DNA from: Thalassobaculum fulvum
GTDB taxonomy: Bacteria > Pseudomonadota > Alphaproteobacteria > Thalassobaculales > Thalassobaculaceae
Direction: 5' to 3'
Length of the DNA stretch: 64,000 nt
Assembly (NCBI RefSeq): GCF_014652915.1
Contig: NZ_BMZS01000017.1
Coordinates: 21,559-85,558 of the forward strand
The notes under the pieces are model-generated. The model was not told the origin of the DNA and did no database searches. It saw nothing but the letters and a program-made list of their open reading frames with translations. Shown in pieces: positions 21,662-29,495 of the stretch. Within the stretch, counting starts at the first letter, position 1. Each line of letters opens with the position of its first letter. A program made the position numbers and the translations under genes.

Positions 21662-23232
21662 GAGCCGTCCACGGCGGCTCCCATCCGCTTGATCATGCGG
21701 GTCCAGCCGCCGCCGGCATCCTGCCAGTACAGCCTGGTGGTCGGGTACCACGGTGTCTGGGCCCGGCCGGCTCCCCAGCGGGCGTCGGCGCCGGCATCGA
21801 GCATGACCCGGGTGTCGATGCCGGAACCGGCGGCCAGATGCGCGACCAGGGAGTCGACGGTCACCACCACGTCGCAGGCGGCCGCCCGGGCTGCCAGGTC
21901 GTCCACGTCGTTGACGTCCCAGTCCGGCTCGATCTGCATGCGACCGTCGGCGGTCGTGCGCTCGTCGTCGGTCATGCCGCGCTGCAGCGACACCAGCACC
22001 CGGCCGCTGGCCGACAGGGCGTCCAGCAATGGCCGGAACGGCACCGACCGTCGGTCGGCATCGGCATCGGGGTGCCGCCACGCCACCCCGATGACCCGGG
22101 CGCCCGCGTCGCCGGTCCAGCGGCTGCGCCAGCGCTCGCGCTTGCCGTCGTCGACCGTCAGATAGCCGCGCGGCATCGCCGCGTATCCGTTGCGATAGGC
22201 CTTGAGCCGATGCGCGAGGCCGCCGATCGCGCTCTGCCAGTTCAGGAACCGGTCGGTCAGCTCCGTGGCGGGCGGCGTGGTCCGGGCGACCACCTCGGCA
22301 TCCGGGAACGACCGCTCGAACAGGACCTGCAGGCGCGGATCGCACTCCAGCACGAGCGGCGTCGGGCTCAGGGCGACGAGCTGCGGCAGCAGCGCGGCGA
22401 AGCACACCTCGTCGGACGGCGAGCCCTCGCCCCAGACCAGGATCGACGAGTCCGTCAGATCGCTGCCGTCCCAGTTCGGGGCCTCGAAGCTCCGAGGCTT
22501 GACGCCAACCCGATGGTCGATCGCATAGGCGTCGAACCGGGACTCGTAGGCGGCCCAGCCCTCCTCGTGGCGTCCGACCGCGATCAGCGCGTTGGCCAGC
22601 ACGGTACGCGCCACCGGGCTGCCGTGCGACATCTCGACGGCGCGTTCGCTGGCCGCCACCGCTTCTTCGGGTCGGCCCAGACGCAGGCACACCTCGGCCA
22701 GGCCGGCGAGGCCGCGCCCCGAGGTCGGCAGCCGGTCGACCGTCTGGCGGTACGCGTCCTCGGCCTCTTCCAGGCGGTCGAGCGTCATCAGCACATGACC
22801 GAGGGCCAGCCAGAGCGCCGGCTTGTCGCTGTGCTGCTTCAGGGCGCTGCGGAGATCCTCGTAGGCTTCGTCGGCGCGCCTGGCGGCCAACAGTGCCTCG
22901 GCGCGCTCGGCCTGGGCCGCCGGCCACAACGGCGAGGTCTCGGGAATACGGTCGAGGCAGGTCAGCGCCTCGCGCACCGCCCGTGCGCGCCAGGCGATCC
23001 GGCCCATCAGGAGCAAAGCCTCCGGCGCCTCCGGCGCCAGCCGCCAGGCCGCTTCGGCGCGCTCCAGTGCCGCATCCATGCGGCCGAGCTCCAGCAGGAC
23101 GTCGGCGGCCCGCGCCCGCGCCGTCAGCGGCGCGCCGTCGACGGCGGCGTCGTAGGCCTCGACGGCCTTCTGTCTCTCGCCCTCACGGACGAGCCGGTCG
23201 CCTTCGGCGAGCGGGTCTTCGCTCTGGGGCAT
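21658..23232 (-). CDS. TPR protein with a glycosyltransferase-like C-terminal domain (paralogue)
   Basis: A 524-residue protein with about seven TPR units in residues 5-245 (ADVLLELGRMDAALERAEAAW and following) and a C-terminal part with VIGVAWRHPDAD, DDLAARAAACDVVVTVDS and TPWYPTTRLYWQD, the same plan as the convergent gene at 20156. Both proteins end in a WGxG...TPWYP...W segment. It starts 14 bases before thyA ends on the same strand, so it may be read with thyA. The frame is open further upstream, but Met at 23232 begins the recognisable TPR region. The glycosyltransferase role is inferred. Confidence 0.8.
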   Translation of the reverse strand: MPQSEDPLAEGDRLVREGERQKAVEAYDAAVDGAPLTARARAADVLLELGRMDAALERAEAAWRLAPEAPEALLLMGRIAWRARAVREALTCLDRIPETSPLWPAAQAERAEALLAARRADEAYEDLRSALKQHSDKPALWLALGHVLMTLDRLEEAEDAYRQTVDRLPTSGRGLAGLAEVCLRLGRPEEAVAASERAVEMSHGSPVARTVLANALIAVGRHEEGWAAYESRFDAYAIDHRVGVKPRSFEAPNWDGSDLTDSSILVWGEGSPSDEVCFAALLPQLVALSPTPLVLECDPRLQVLFERSFPDAEVVARTTPPATELTDRFLNWQSAIGGLAHRLKAYRNGYAAMPRGYLTVDDGKRERWRSRWTGDAGARVIGVAWRHPDADADRRSVPFRPLLDALSASGRVLVSLQRGMTDDERTTADGRMQIEPDWDVNDVDDLAARAAACDVVVTVDSLVAHLAAGSGIDTRVMLDAGADARWGAGRAQTPWYPTTRLYWQDAGGGWTRMIKRMGAAVDGS

Positions 23233-23246
23233 ATTGGAACCGGGAG

Positions 23247-24041
23247 TCAAACCGCGACCGGCGCCGCGATATGAGGGTGGGCCTGATAACCGTCGATCCG
23301 GATGTCTTCGTACCGGAACGCGAACAGATCGTCGACCTCCGGATTCAACCATAGACGGGGGAGCGGCAGCGGATCACGTCCGAGCTGCTGGCGCGCCTGC
23401 TCGATATGGTTCAGGTAGAGGTGCGCGTCGCCGAAGGTGTGCACGAAGTCGCCGACGCCGAGGCCGGTCACGTGCGCGATCATGTGGGTCAGAAGCGCGT
23501 AGGACGCGATGTTGAACGGAACGCCCAGGAAGACGTCGGCGCTGCGCTGGTAGAGCTGGCAGGACAGCCGGCCGTCGGCGACGTGGAATTGGAACAGGCA
23601 ATGGCACGGCGCCAGCGCCATCGCCTCGAGCTCGCCGACGTTCCAGGCCGACACGATCAGCCGCCGGGAGTTCGGATTGTTTCGGATCTGCTCGAGCAAG
23701 GTCGCGATCTGGTCGACCGTGCCGCCGCCGGGCACCGCCCAGCTTCGCCACTGCTTGCCGTACACCGGCCCGAGCTCGCCGTCCGGCCCGGCCCACTCGT
23801 TCCAGATCCGCACGCCGTTGTCCTGGAGGTAGCGCACGTTGGTGTCGCCGGCCAGGAACCACAGCAGCTCGTGCACGATCGACTTCAGGTGCAGCTTCTT
23901 GGTGGTGACCAGCGGGAAGCCCTCGGACAGGTCGAACCGCATCTGGTGCCCGAACACGCTGCGGGTCCCGGTGCCGGTCCGGTCGCCCTTCAACGCGCCC
24001 TCGTCCATCACCCGAGCCATCAGGTCGAGATACTGCCGCAT
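23247..24041 (-). CDS. thyA: Thymidylate synthase
   Basis: A 264-residue enzyme, the same length as E. coli ThyA, converting dUMP to dTMP with methylene-tetrahydrofolate. The catalytic Cys146 lies in [10 protein letters not shown] and the phosphate-binding Arg in [27 protein letters not shown] and [19 protein letters not shown] are also intact. The Met at 24041 (MRQYLDLM) is the family start; the 24 open codons upstream are Arg-rich and rejected. The dihydrofolate it produces is recycled by FolA. Confidence 0.98.
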   Translation of the reverse strand: MRQYLDLMARVMDEGALKGDRTGTGTRSVFGHQMRFDLSEGFPLVTTKKLHLKSIVHELLWFLAGDTNVRYLQDNGVRIWNEWAGPDGELGPVYGKQWRSWAVPGGGTVDQIATLLEQIRNNPNSRRLIVSAWNVGELEAMALAPCHCLFQFHVADGRLSCQLYQRSADVFLGVPFNIASYALLTHMIAHVTGLGVGDFVHTFGDAHLYLNHIEQARQQLGRDPLPLPRLWLNPEVDDLFAFRYEDIRIDGYQAHPHIAAPVAV

Positions 24042-24139
24042 GCCGATCCTCCGTCGCCTGGCCCCATGATAGCCGAGTCGCCCCCGCCGGCGGTCCCCCC
24101 TTTCATCCGCCACCCGAACGCCCTATATGTACGAGCGTC

Positions 24140-24218
24140 GGCGACGGTCGACTATGGCGATAAACGGGCGACGGAATAAGCGTAGCGGACCCGGGGGCAG
24201 TACCCGGCGCCTCCACCA
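24140..24218 (+). ncRNA. ssrA: tmRNA acceptor piece (permuted ssrA)
   Basis: This is the 3' piece of a two-piece tmRNA, encoded first as in alphaproteobacteria. The T arm is CCGGG (24191-24195), loop GGCAGTA, CCCGG (24203-24207). The 3' acceptor strand CGCCTCC followed by ACCA ends at 24218 and pairs with GGGGGCG at 24260-24266 of the coding piece (one G-U pair). The stretch GGGCGACGG at 24157-24165 can pair with the CCGTC region of the coding piece as helix P2. The 5' end is approximate. About 41 bases of spacer, removed during maturation, follow. Confidence 0.85.
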
Positions 24219-24259
24219 AATTCCTCCGGCCGGTCCAGGCGGACACGGGCGGGGCTGAA

Positions 24260-24485
24260 GGGGGCGAAACAGGATCGACGCGCGTGGTAAAGGCCGTCTT
24301 TTCGCTCGGTATGGTACCGCCGTTATCGGGCTACTAGATAGTTGCGAACGACAACTATGCTGGGGAGCTCCGCGCCGCTGCCTAAGCGGTAAGGAACCCC
24401 GATCAATCCGTTGCGGTTAGCGTCGTAACGTGGGGCTCGCGGGCCGCCTAGCAACAGAAGGCCCGCACTTCCCCCGCTCCTGCCC
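24260..24485 (+). ncRNA. ssrA: tmRNA coding piece with tag frame (permuted ssrA)
   Basis: The 5' piece begins GGGGGCGAAACAGGATCGAC, the conserved alphaproteobacterial tmRNA start. The tag reading frame runs 24344-24385: codons for ANDNYAGELRAAA and TAA. The N-terminal ANDN is typical of alphaproteobacterial tags and binds SspB; the end RAAA differs from the common LAA/VAA. A hairpin GCGGGCC (24439-24445)/GGCCCGC (24460-24466) lies in the downstream pseudoknot region. tmRNA frees stalled ribosomes and marks the product for ClpXP. The 3' end is approximate. Confidence 0.88.
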
Positions 24486-24560
24486 GACATCGAAGTTTTG
24501 CCTTGAGGCCCGCCGGTCGGTGGTGTTCATTGGCGGGACGTCCCGAGTGCATGAGAGCCG

Positions 24561-25037
24561 ATGGCGGAAGATCTTTTCCGATACGACCTGATGGTCGAGA
24601 ACGCCCTGCGCGGCGTCGTCCGTGACGCCCTGCGCCGAGCCGTGGAACACGGCTTGCCGGGCAATCACCACTTCTATCTGACGTTCAAGACCCGTGCGCC
24701 AGGCGTCGAGATCCCGCCCTACCTCATCGAGCGCTATCCCGACGAGATGACCATCGTCCTGCAGTACCAGTACTGGAACCTGGAGGTCGAGGATCTGCGG
24801 TTCTCGGTGATGTTGAGCTTCAACGACGTGCGCGAGCGCCTGGTGGTTCCGTTCGAGGCCCTGACCGGCTTCGCCGACCCGTCGGTGCAGTTCGGCCTGC
24901 AGTTCCAGGACGGCAGTGCCAGCGATTCCGGCGACCGCGACCCCGACCCGACCCCGCCGAGCGGCGGCGGCGATGCCCCCGCCGACGGCTCCTCCGGCGA
25001 GGTCGTCTCGCTGGACCATTTCCGCAAGAAGAAGTGA
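24561..25037 (+). CDS. sspB: ClpXP adaptor SspB
   Basis: A 158-residue adaptor that binds the ssrA tag and delivers tagged proteins to the ClpXP protease. The alpha-type SspB core covers about 1-118 (FRYDLMVENALRGVVRDALR, HHFYLTFKT, IVLQYQYWNLEV). A flexible Asp/Pro/Gly-rich linker follows, and the C-terminal tail VVSLDHFRKKK is the ClpX-docking motif. It lies 75 bases after the tmRNA coding piece, so the tag and its receptor sit side by side, and it precedes fumA by 51 bases. Confidence 0.96.
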   Translation: MAEDLFRYDLMVENALRGVVRDALRRAVEHGLPGNHHFYLTFKTRAPGVEIPPYLIERYPDEMTIVLQYQYWNLEVEDLRFSVMLSFNDVRERLVVPFEALTGFADPSVQFGLQFQDGSASDSGDRDPDPTPPSGGGDAPADGSSGEVVSLDHFRKKK

Positions 25038-25088
25038 GGCCGGCCGGGCAGGCCCCGGCTCCGGCAGACCGTACACGAGAGGAACCCG

Positions 25089-26699
25089 ATGGCGGCGTTC
25101 GACTTCACCACGATGTTCCCGCTCGGCCCCGACACCACCGACTACCGCAAGCTGACCACCGACCACGTGTCGGTGGCGACTCTGGGCGGCCGCGACGTGG
25201 TGACGGTCGAGCCGGAAGGCCTGACCCTGCTGGCCGAACAGGCGTTCCATGACATCTCGCACCTGCTGCGGCCCGGCCACCTGCAGCAGCTGCGCGATAT
25301 CCTCGACGACCCCGAGGCGTCGCCGAACGACCGGTTCGTCGCCTACGACCTGCTGAAGAACGCCTCGATCGCCGCCGGCGGCGTGCTGCCGATGTGCCAG
25401 GACACCGGCACCGCGATCATCATGGGCAAGAAGGGCCAGAACGTCTTCACCGGCTACGACGACGAGGAGGCGCTGTCGCGCGGCGTCTACAACACCTACG
25501 TCAACACCAACCTGCGCTACAGCCAGCTGGCGCCGCTCGACATGTTCGCGGAGAAGAACACCGCCAACAACCTGCCGGCGCAGATCGAGCTCTATGCCGA
25601 GAAGGGCGACGCCTACAAGTTCCTGTTCGTCCAGAAGGGCGGCGGCTCGGCCAACAAGACCTTCCTGTTCCAGGAGACCAAGGCGGTCCTGAACCCGGAC
25701 AGCCTGGCCAAGTTCCTTGACACCAAGATCCGCACCCTCGGCACCGCCGCCTGCCCGCCCTACCACCTGGCGATCGTGATCGGCGGCACCTCGGCCGAGT
25801 TCAACCTCAAGACCGTGAAACTCGCCTCGACCCGCTACCTCGACGGCCTGCCGACATCAGGCTCCGAGACCGGCCACGCCTTCCGCGACCTGGAGTGGGA
25901 GCAGAAGATCTTGGCAATGACCCGCGACATGGGCATCGGCGCCCAGTTCGGCGGCAAGTACTTCTGCCACGACGTCCGGGTGATCCGGCTGCCGCGCCAC
26001 GGCGCCAGCTGCCCGATCGGCATCGGCGTGTCGTGCTCCGCCGATCGTCAGGCGGTCGCCAAGATCACCCGCGACGGCATCTACCTGGAGCGCCTGGAGG
26101 CCGATCCGGCGAAGTTTCTGCCGGACATCGACGAGAGCCAGCTCACCGCCGACGCGGTCGAGATCGACCTGACCCGGCCGATGGACGAGATCCGCAAGAC
26201 CCTCTCGCAGTACCCGATCAAGACCCGGGTGTCGCTGACCGGCCCGATGATCGTGGCGCGCGACATCGCGCACGCCAAGCTGCAGGAGATGATCGACGCC
26301 GGCAAGCCGCTGCCGGACTACGTCAAGAACCACCCGATCTACTACGCCGGCCCGGCCAAGACCCCGGAAGGCTATGCGTCGGGCTCGTTCGGGCCGACCA
26401 CGGCCGGCCGCATGGACAGCTACGTCGAGCCGTTCATGGCGGCCGGCGGCAGCTTCGTGACGCTGGCCAAGGGCAACCGCTCGCCGGTGGTGCGCGAGGC
26501 CTGCAAGAAGCACGGCGGCTTCTACCTCGGATCGGTCGGAGGTGCTGCCGCCAAGCTGGCGCTGAACTCCATCAAGAAGGTCGAGGTCCAGGAGTTCCCG
26601 GAGCTCGGCATGGAGGCGGTCTGGCGCATCGAGGTCGAGAAGTTCCCGGCCTTCATCATCGTCGACGACAAGGGCAACGACTTCTTCTCCGGCCTCTGA
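25089..26699 (+). CDS. fumA: Class I (iron-sulfur) fumarate hydratase
   Basis: A 536-residue oxygen-sensitive enzyme interconverting fumarate and malate in the TCA cycle. The three cluster ligands are probably Cys103 (PMCQDTGTA), Cys222 (TAACPPYH) and Cys316 (GVSCSADR); their spacing of 119 and 94 residues equals that of E. coli FumA. A GAGAGGAACCCG ribosome-binding site precedes the ATG. The sspB-fumarase order on one strand suggests a shared transcript; a small hydrolase gene starts 3 bases after its stop. Confidence 0.97.
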   Translation: MAAFDFTTMFPLGPDTTDYRKLTTDHVSVATLGGRDVVTVEPEGLTLLAEQAFHDISHLLRPGHLQQLRDILDDPEASPNDRFVAYDLLKNASIAAGGVLPMCQDTGTAIIMGKKGQNVFTGYDDEEALSRGVYNTYVNTNLRYSQLAPLDMFAEKNTANNLPAQIELYAEKGDAYKFLFVQKGGGSANKTFLFQETKAVLNPDSLAKFLDTKIRTLGTAACPPYHLAIVIGGTSAEFNLKTVKLASTRYLDGLPTSGSETGHAFRDLEWEQKILAMTRDMGIGAQFGGKYFCHDVRVIRLPRHGASCPIGIGVSCSADRQAVAKITRDGIYLERLEADPAKFLPDIDESQLTADAVEIDLTRPMDEIRKTLSQYPIKTRVSLTGPMIVARDIAHAKLQEMIDAGKPLPDYVKNHPIYYAGPAKTPEGYASGSFGPTTAGRMDSYVEPFMAAGGSFVTLAKGNRSPVVREACKKHGGFYLGSVGGAAAKLALNSIKKVEVQEFPELGMEAVWRIEVEKFPAFIIVDDKGNDFFSGL

Positions 26700-26702
26700 C
26701 GG

Positions 26703-27329
26703 GTGGCCGACACACCCGAGCTGCTGATCGACGGGCCGGACGACGCGCCGGCGACCCTGGTGCTCGCCCATGGCGCCGGCGCGCCGATGGACAGCCCGTT
26801 CCTGAACGCCGTGGCGGAACGGCTGTCCCGCCGCGGCCACCGCGTGGTCCGGTTCGAATTCCCGTACATGACGGGACGCCGGACCGACGGCCGCAAGCGG
26901 CCGCCCGACCGGCAGCCGGTCCTCATCGACACCTGGCGCTCGGTGGTCGCCGCCCTCGGCGGGCCGCAGCGGCTGGTGATCGGCGGCAAGTCGATGGGCG
27001 GCCGGATGGCCTCGCTGCTGGCGGCCGAAGACGGCGCCCGCGGCCTCGTCTGCCTCGGCTACCCGTTTCACCCGCCCGGCAGACCCGAGCGGACCCGCGT
27101 CGAGCACCTGGGTGCCCTGGCGGTCCCGACCCTGATCGTCCAGGGAACCCGGGACCCGTTCGGAACCGTCGACGACGTCGCCGGCTATCGGCTCTCGCCG
27201 GCGGTCTCGCTCGCCTGGATCGCCGACGGCGACCACGACCTGAAGCCGCGCAGGGCCAGCGGGCGCAGCCATGAGGACGCGCTCGACGAGGCGGCGGCCG
27301 CCGTCGACGGGTTCCTCGGTTCACTCTGA
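26703..27329 (+). CDS. Alpha/beta hydrolase, KANL3/Tex30-like
   Basis: A 208-residue hydrolase with the nucleophile elbow GGKSMGG (Ser97), a probable acid in VQGTRDPFG and a probable His in DGDHDLKP, in the order of a catalytic triad. The N-terminus LVLAHGAGAPMDSPF is the oxyanion region. Substrate is unknown; relatives in bacteria are annotated as dienelactone-hydrolase-like. It starts at a GTG 3 bases beyond the fumarase stop, so coupled translation is likely. It converges with a small membrane-protein gene after 13 bases. Confidence 0.85.
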   Translation: MADTPELLIDGPDDAPATLVLAHGAGAPMDSPFLNAVAERLSRRGHRVVRFEFPYMTGRRTDGRKRPPDRQPVLIDTWRSVVAALGGPQRLVIGGKSMGGRMASLLAAEDGARGLVCLGYPFHPPGRPERTRVEHLGALAVPTLIVQGTRDPFGTVDDVAGYRLSPAVSLAWIADGDHDLKPRRASGRSHEDALDEAAAAVDGFLGSL

Positions 27330-27342
27330 TCGCGCCGAAGCG

Positions 27343-27639
27343 TCAGCGCCGGAGAATCCTGCTCGCCTCGTCGACGCTCAATCCGGCGGCCTCGAGCTCG
27401 CTGGCGGAGACCAGGGGAAATCCGGCGCCGTGACTCGCCAGGTTCGTCCCGGTCCGCAGCCACCCGTCCTCGCCGAGCACCGGCCCGGCCTCCCGGGTCG
27501 TCACCCATCCGACCGCGCCGCCCAGGACGAACGGGCCGGCGAGCACCGCGACGACGAAGACGAGAAACACCAGGCGGCGCCACATGGCACGCGCGGTCGA
27601 CTGCCCCCAGTCGGAGTCGTAAATGGCCTGAATGCTCAC
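27343..27639 (-). CDS. Small single-pass membrane protein of unknown function
   Basis: I do not recognise this 98-residue protein. A polar N-terminus (SIQAIYDSDWGQSTARAMWRR) is followed by a hydrophobic helix at about 23-45 and an extracytoplasmic tail ending LSVDEASRILRR. The GTG at 27639 is chosen because GGGGAG lies 7 bases upstream; an earlier in-frame Met at 27675 has no such site. It converges with the hydrolase gene. Existence is supported by the ribosome-binding site and sensible composition only. Confidence 0.5.
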   Translation of the reverse strand: MSIQAIYDSDWGQSTARAMWRRLVFLVFVVAVLAGPFVLGGAVGWVTTREAGPVLGEDGWLRTGTNLASHGAGFPLVSASELEAAGLSVDEASRILRR

Positions 27640-27769
27640 ATCGAGGCTCCCCAGCTCGACGGTTGCAGGGCGCAACTGACCAACCTTACCCGGTTCGCGC
27701 CGTCATTTGAAGTCCCCCTGACGGATCGGGCAGTCCAGGTACAGTCAATCCGCTCCGCGGCAACGCAGG

Positions 27770-28948
27770 TCATGCAGGCGGCGCCACCGCTTCGGGTCGC
27801 TGGGAGACGTAATTTTCTAGTTTTTTAATCAAGTACTGCGCGTCGTCTTCGCTGACGCCCGGTTCGCCGGCGTCGAACCGGGTCAGGACACGCTCGATGA
27901 CAGTCTCGGCAAATCGGTCGCGATCGGACGGCGCGTCGCCGAGTTCGGTCTCGTCGATCGTCTCGATGGCGGCGCGCAGGACGACCTTGTCGCGCGGAGC
28001 GATACCGGCCTTGTCCGCCAGCGCTTCCAGCCCGCGCCGGCCGGCGTCGTGTACCAGCCGCCCGGCATTTTCCACCGGCACCCCGGCCATCACCGCCAGC
28101 GCGGTCTCGACGAACGCCATGTCGCCGACGCAGGCCGCGCGAACGATGATCGACGACGTCAGCCGGCCGCCGCGGGCCAGCGACCGCACCAGATCCTCGA
28201 CCCGCTCCGGCGAGGACTCGTCGTCGACCAGCGACAGGGTGGCCCGCTCGCGGCTGTCCAGGATGAGGTCGGTCGCCAAGTCCGCCGGCAGGGCGTGGCG
28301 CCGGACCAGCTGGCTCTTCAGCCGCTCGGACACCACCGCGACCAGCCGCTCGGCCACCGCCACCGGCAGCGTCTCGCGCTCGATCATCGGCGCGTGCACG
28401 CGCTCGCTGTCGGGGAACCGGTCCAGCGCCAGGTCCAGGGTCGGCTCGGCCAGCTCGGCACCGGGGTTCGAGACCACCGCCACCACGACGTTCTCGGAGC
28501 CGTGGGCGACCAGCGCGTCGGCAACCGCCTCGGACAGCGCCGGGCGACCCGCGACCGCGAGCTGCTTGGCCTCGTCGTCGCCGGCGACCAAGTCGACCAG
28601 GTCGCTGTCGGTCAGCACGCTCGATTCCGAGAGCACCGGCGTGGCGACGCTGGCGATGTCGCGGGCCAGCATCAGGGCGACGTCGTGCGGCAGATCCGGG
28701 GTCCGGCGCACCGCCTGGGCGAGCGTCTCGCGCACCTGCCGTTCGACATCGATCGCCAGGCGCCGGACGATGTCGTTCGCCAGACGGCGCTCACCCTCGG
28801 CGAGCGCCCCGGCGTCGAGCGCCCGCCCGACGGTCTCGGCGACTTCGGAACGGGCACTGGGCGAGCTGTCCTTGGACAGCTTGGCCACCAGCGCTGCCGT
28901 CGGCAGGCCGCCTTCCCGACCATTCGAGGAGGGTCCCGATCCGCTCAT
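27770..28948 (-). CDS. DUF2336 protein
   Basis: A 392-residue, mostly helical Ala/Leu/Val/Asp-rich protein matching the DUF2336 pattern common in alphaproteobacteria: repeated HEAT-like units with RDIASVATPVLSESSVLTDSDLV and AVAGRPALSEAVADALV. No membrane segment or signal peptide. Function is unknown; relatives are often found near signalling genes. A poor A/T-rich patch lies at the 3' end (about 27815-27830). It is the sole long coding option here and reads on the same strand as its neighbours. Confidence 0.85.
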   Translation of the reverse strand: MSGSGPSSNGREGGLPTAALVAKLSKDSSPSARSEVAETVGRALDAGALAEGERRLANDIVRRLAIDVERQVRETLAQAVRRTPDLPHDVALMLARDIASVATPVLSESSVLTDSDLVDLVAGDDEAKQLAVAGRPALSEAVADALVAHGSENVVVAVVSNPGAELAEPTLDLALDRFPDSERVHAPMIERETLPVAVAERLVAVVSERLKSQLVRRHALPADLATDLILDSRERATLSLVDDESSPERVEDLVRSLARGGRLTSSIIVRAACVGDMAFVETALAVMAGVPVENAGRLVHDAGRRGLEALADKAGIAPRDKVVLRAAIETIDETELGDAPSDRDRFAETVIERVLTRFDAGEPGVSEDDAQYLIKKLENYVSQRPEAVAPPA

Positions 28949-29038
28949 CTATCACACCTCCAGACGCCCAGGATCCACCTCGGCAGGGAAGAGGCTAGCG
29001 GCCGGACGTTAACGAAATGTTGCCGCGTTCCCGAGCCT

Positions 29039-29467
29039 TCAGTCGCGGACCACCATGACCGAACAACCGGCGTGCCGCACGACACGGGCGGCATTCGGTC
29101 CGAGCAGGTAGTCCCCGAGCTCCGGTCGGTGCGACGCCATGACGATCAGGTCGCAACCGGTGTCTGCCGCATACCGCAGGATCTCTTGATAGATCGTACC
29201 ATGACCGACGATATGTTGAAGTTTGATTTCCGTCGGGACGTGCTCGGCCACGAACGCATGGAGGGCCTTGTTGGCGTGCTCGATCGCCTGGCGCTCGTGA
29301 TCCTTGGTGAAATACCCGCCGACGATGCTCATGCCGTAGTCCGGCACCACCGTAATGACGTGCAGCCGCGCCCCGAAGGTCTGAGCCAGCTTGACCGCCG
29401 TGCCGACCGCCTTGAGCTGCGTATCGGCGTTGACCAGGTCGACCGCCAGCATGATATCGGCGTACAT
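29039..29467 (-). CDS. Universal stress protein (UspA family)
   Basis: A 142-residue cytosolic USP domain. The N-terminal strand YADIMLAVDLVNAD and the C-terminal nucleotide-binding loop (DLIVMASHRPELGDYLLGPNAARVVRHAGCSVMVVRD) are present, so it probably binds ATP. It lies 28 bases downstream of the TRAP permease gene on the same strand; USP domains are often coupled to TRAP transporters, where they may modulate transport. The ATG at 29467 follows GGGAGG at a good distance. The frame is open upstream inside the permease gene but that part is a shadow. Confidence 0.93.
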   Translation of the reverse strand: MYADIMLAVDLVNADTQLKAVGTAVKLAQTFGARLHVITVVPDYGMSIVGGYFTKDHERQAIEHANKALHAFVAEHVPTEIKLQHIVGHGTIYQEILRYAADTGCDLIVMASHRPELGDYLLGPNAARVVRHAGCSVMVVRD

Positions 29468-29495
29468 CGCTGCCCTCCCTCGATAGGTCGACCGG

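Noticed and set aside
24101..24129. Possible promoter of ssrA (TTTCAT, 17-base gap, TATATG)
   Set aside because: The -35 box matches at only two positions; too weak to list as a feature.
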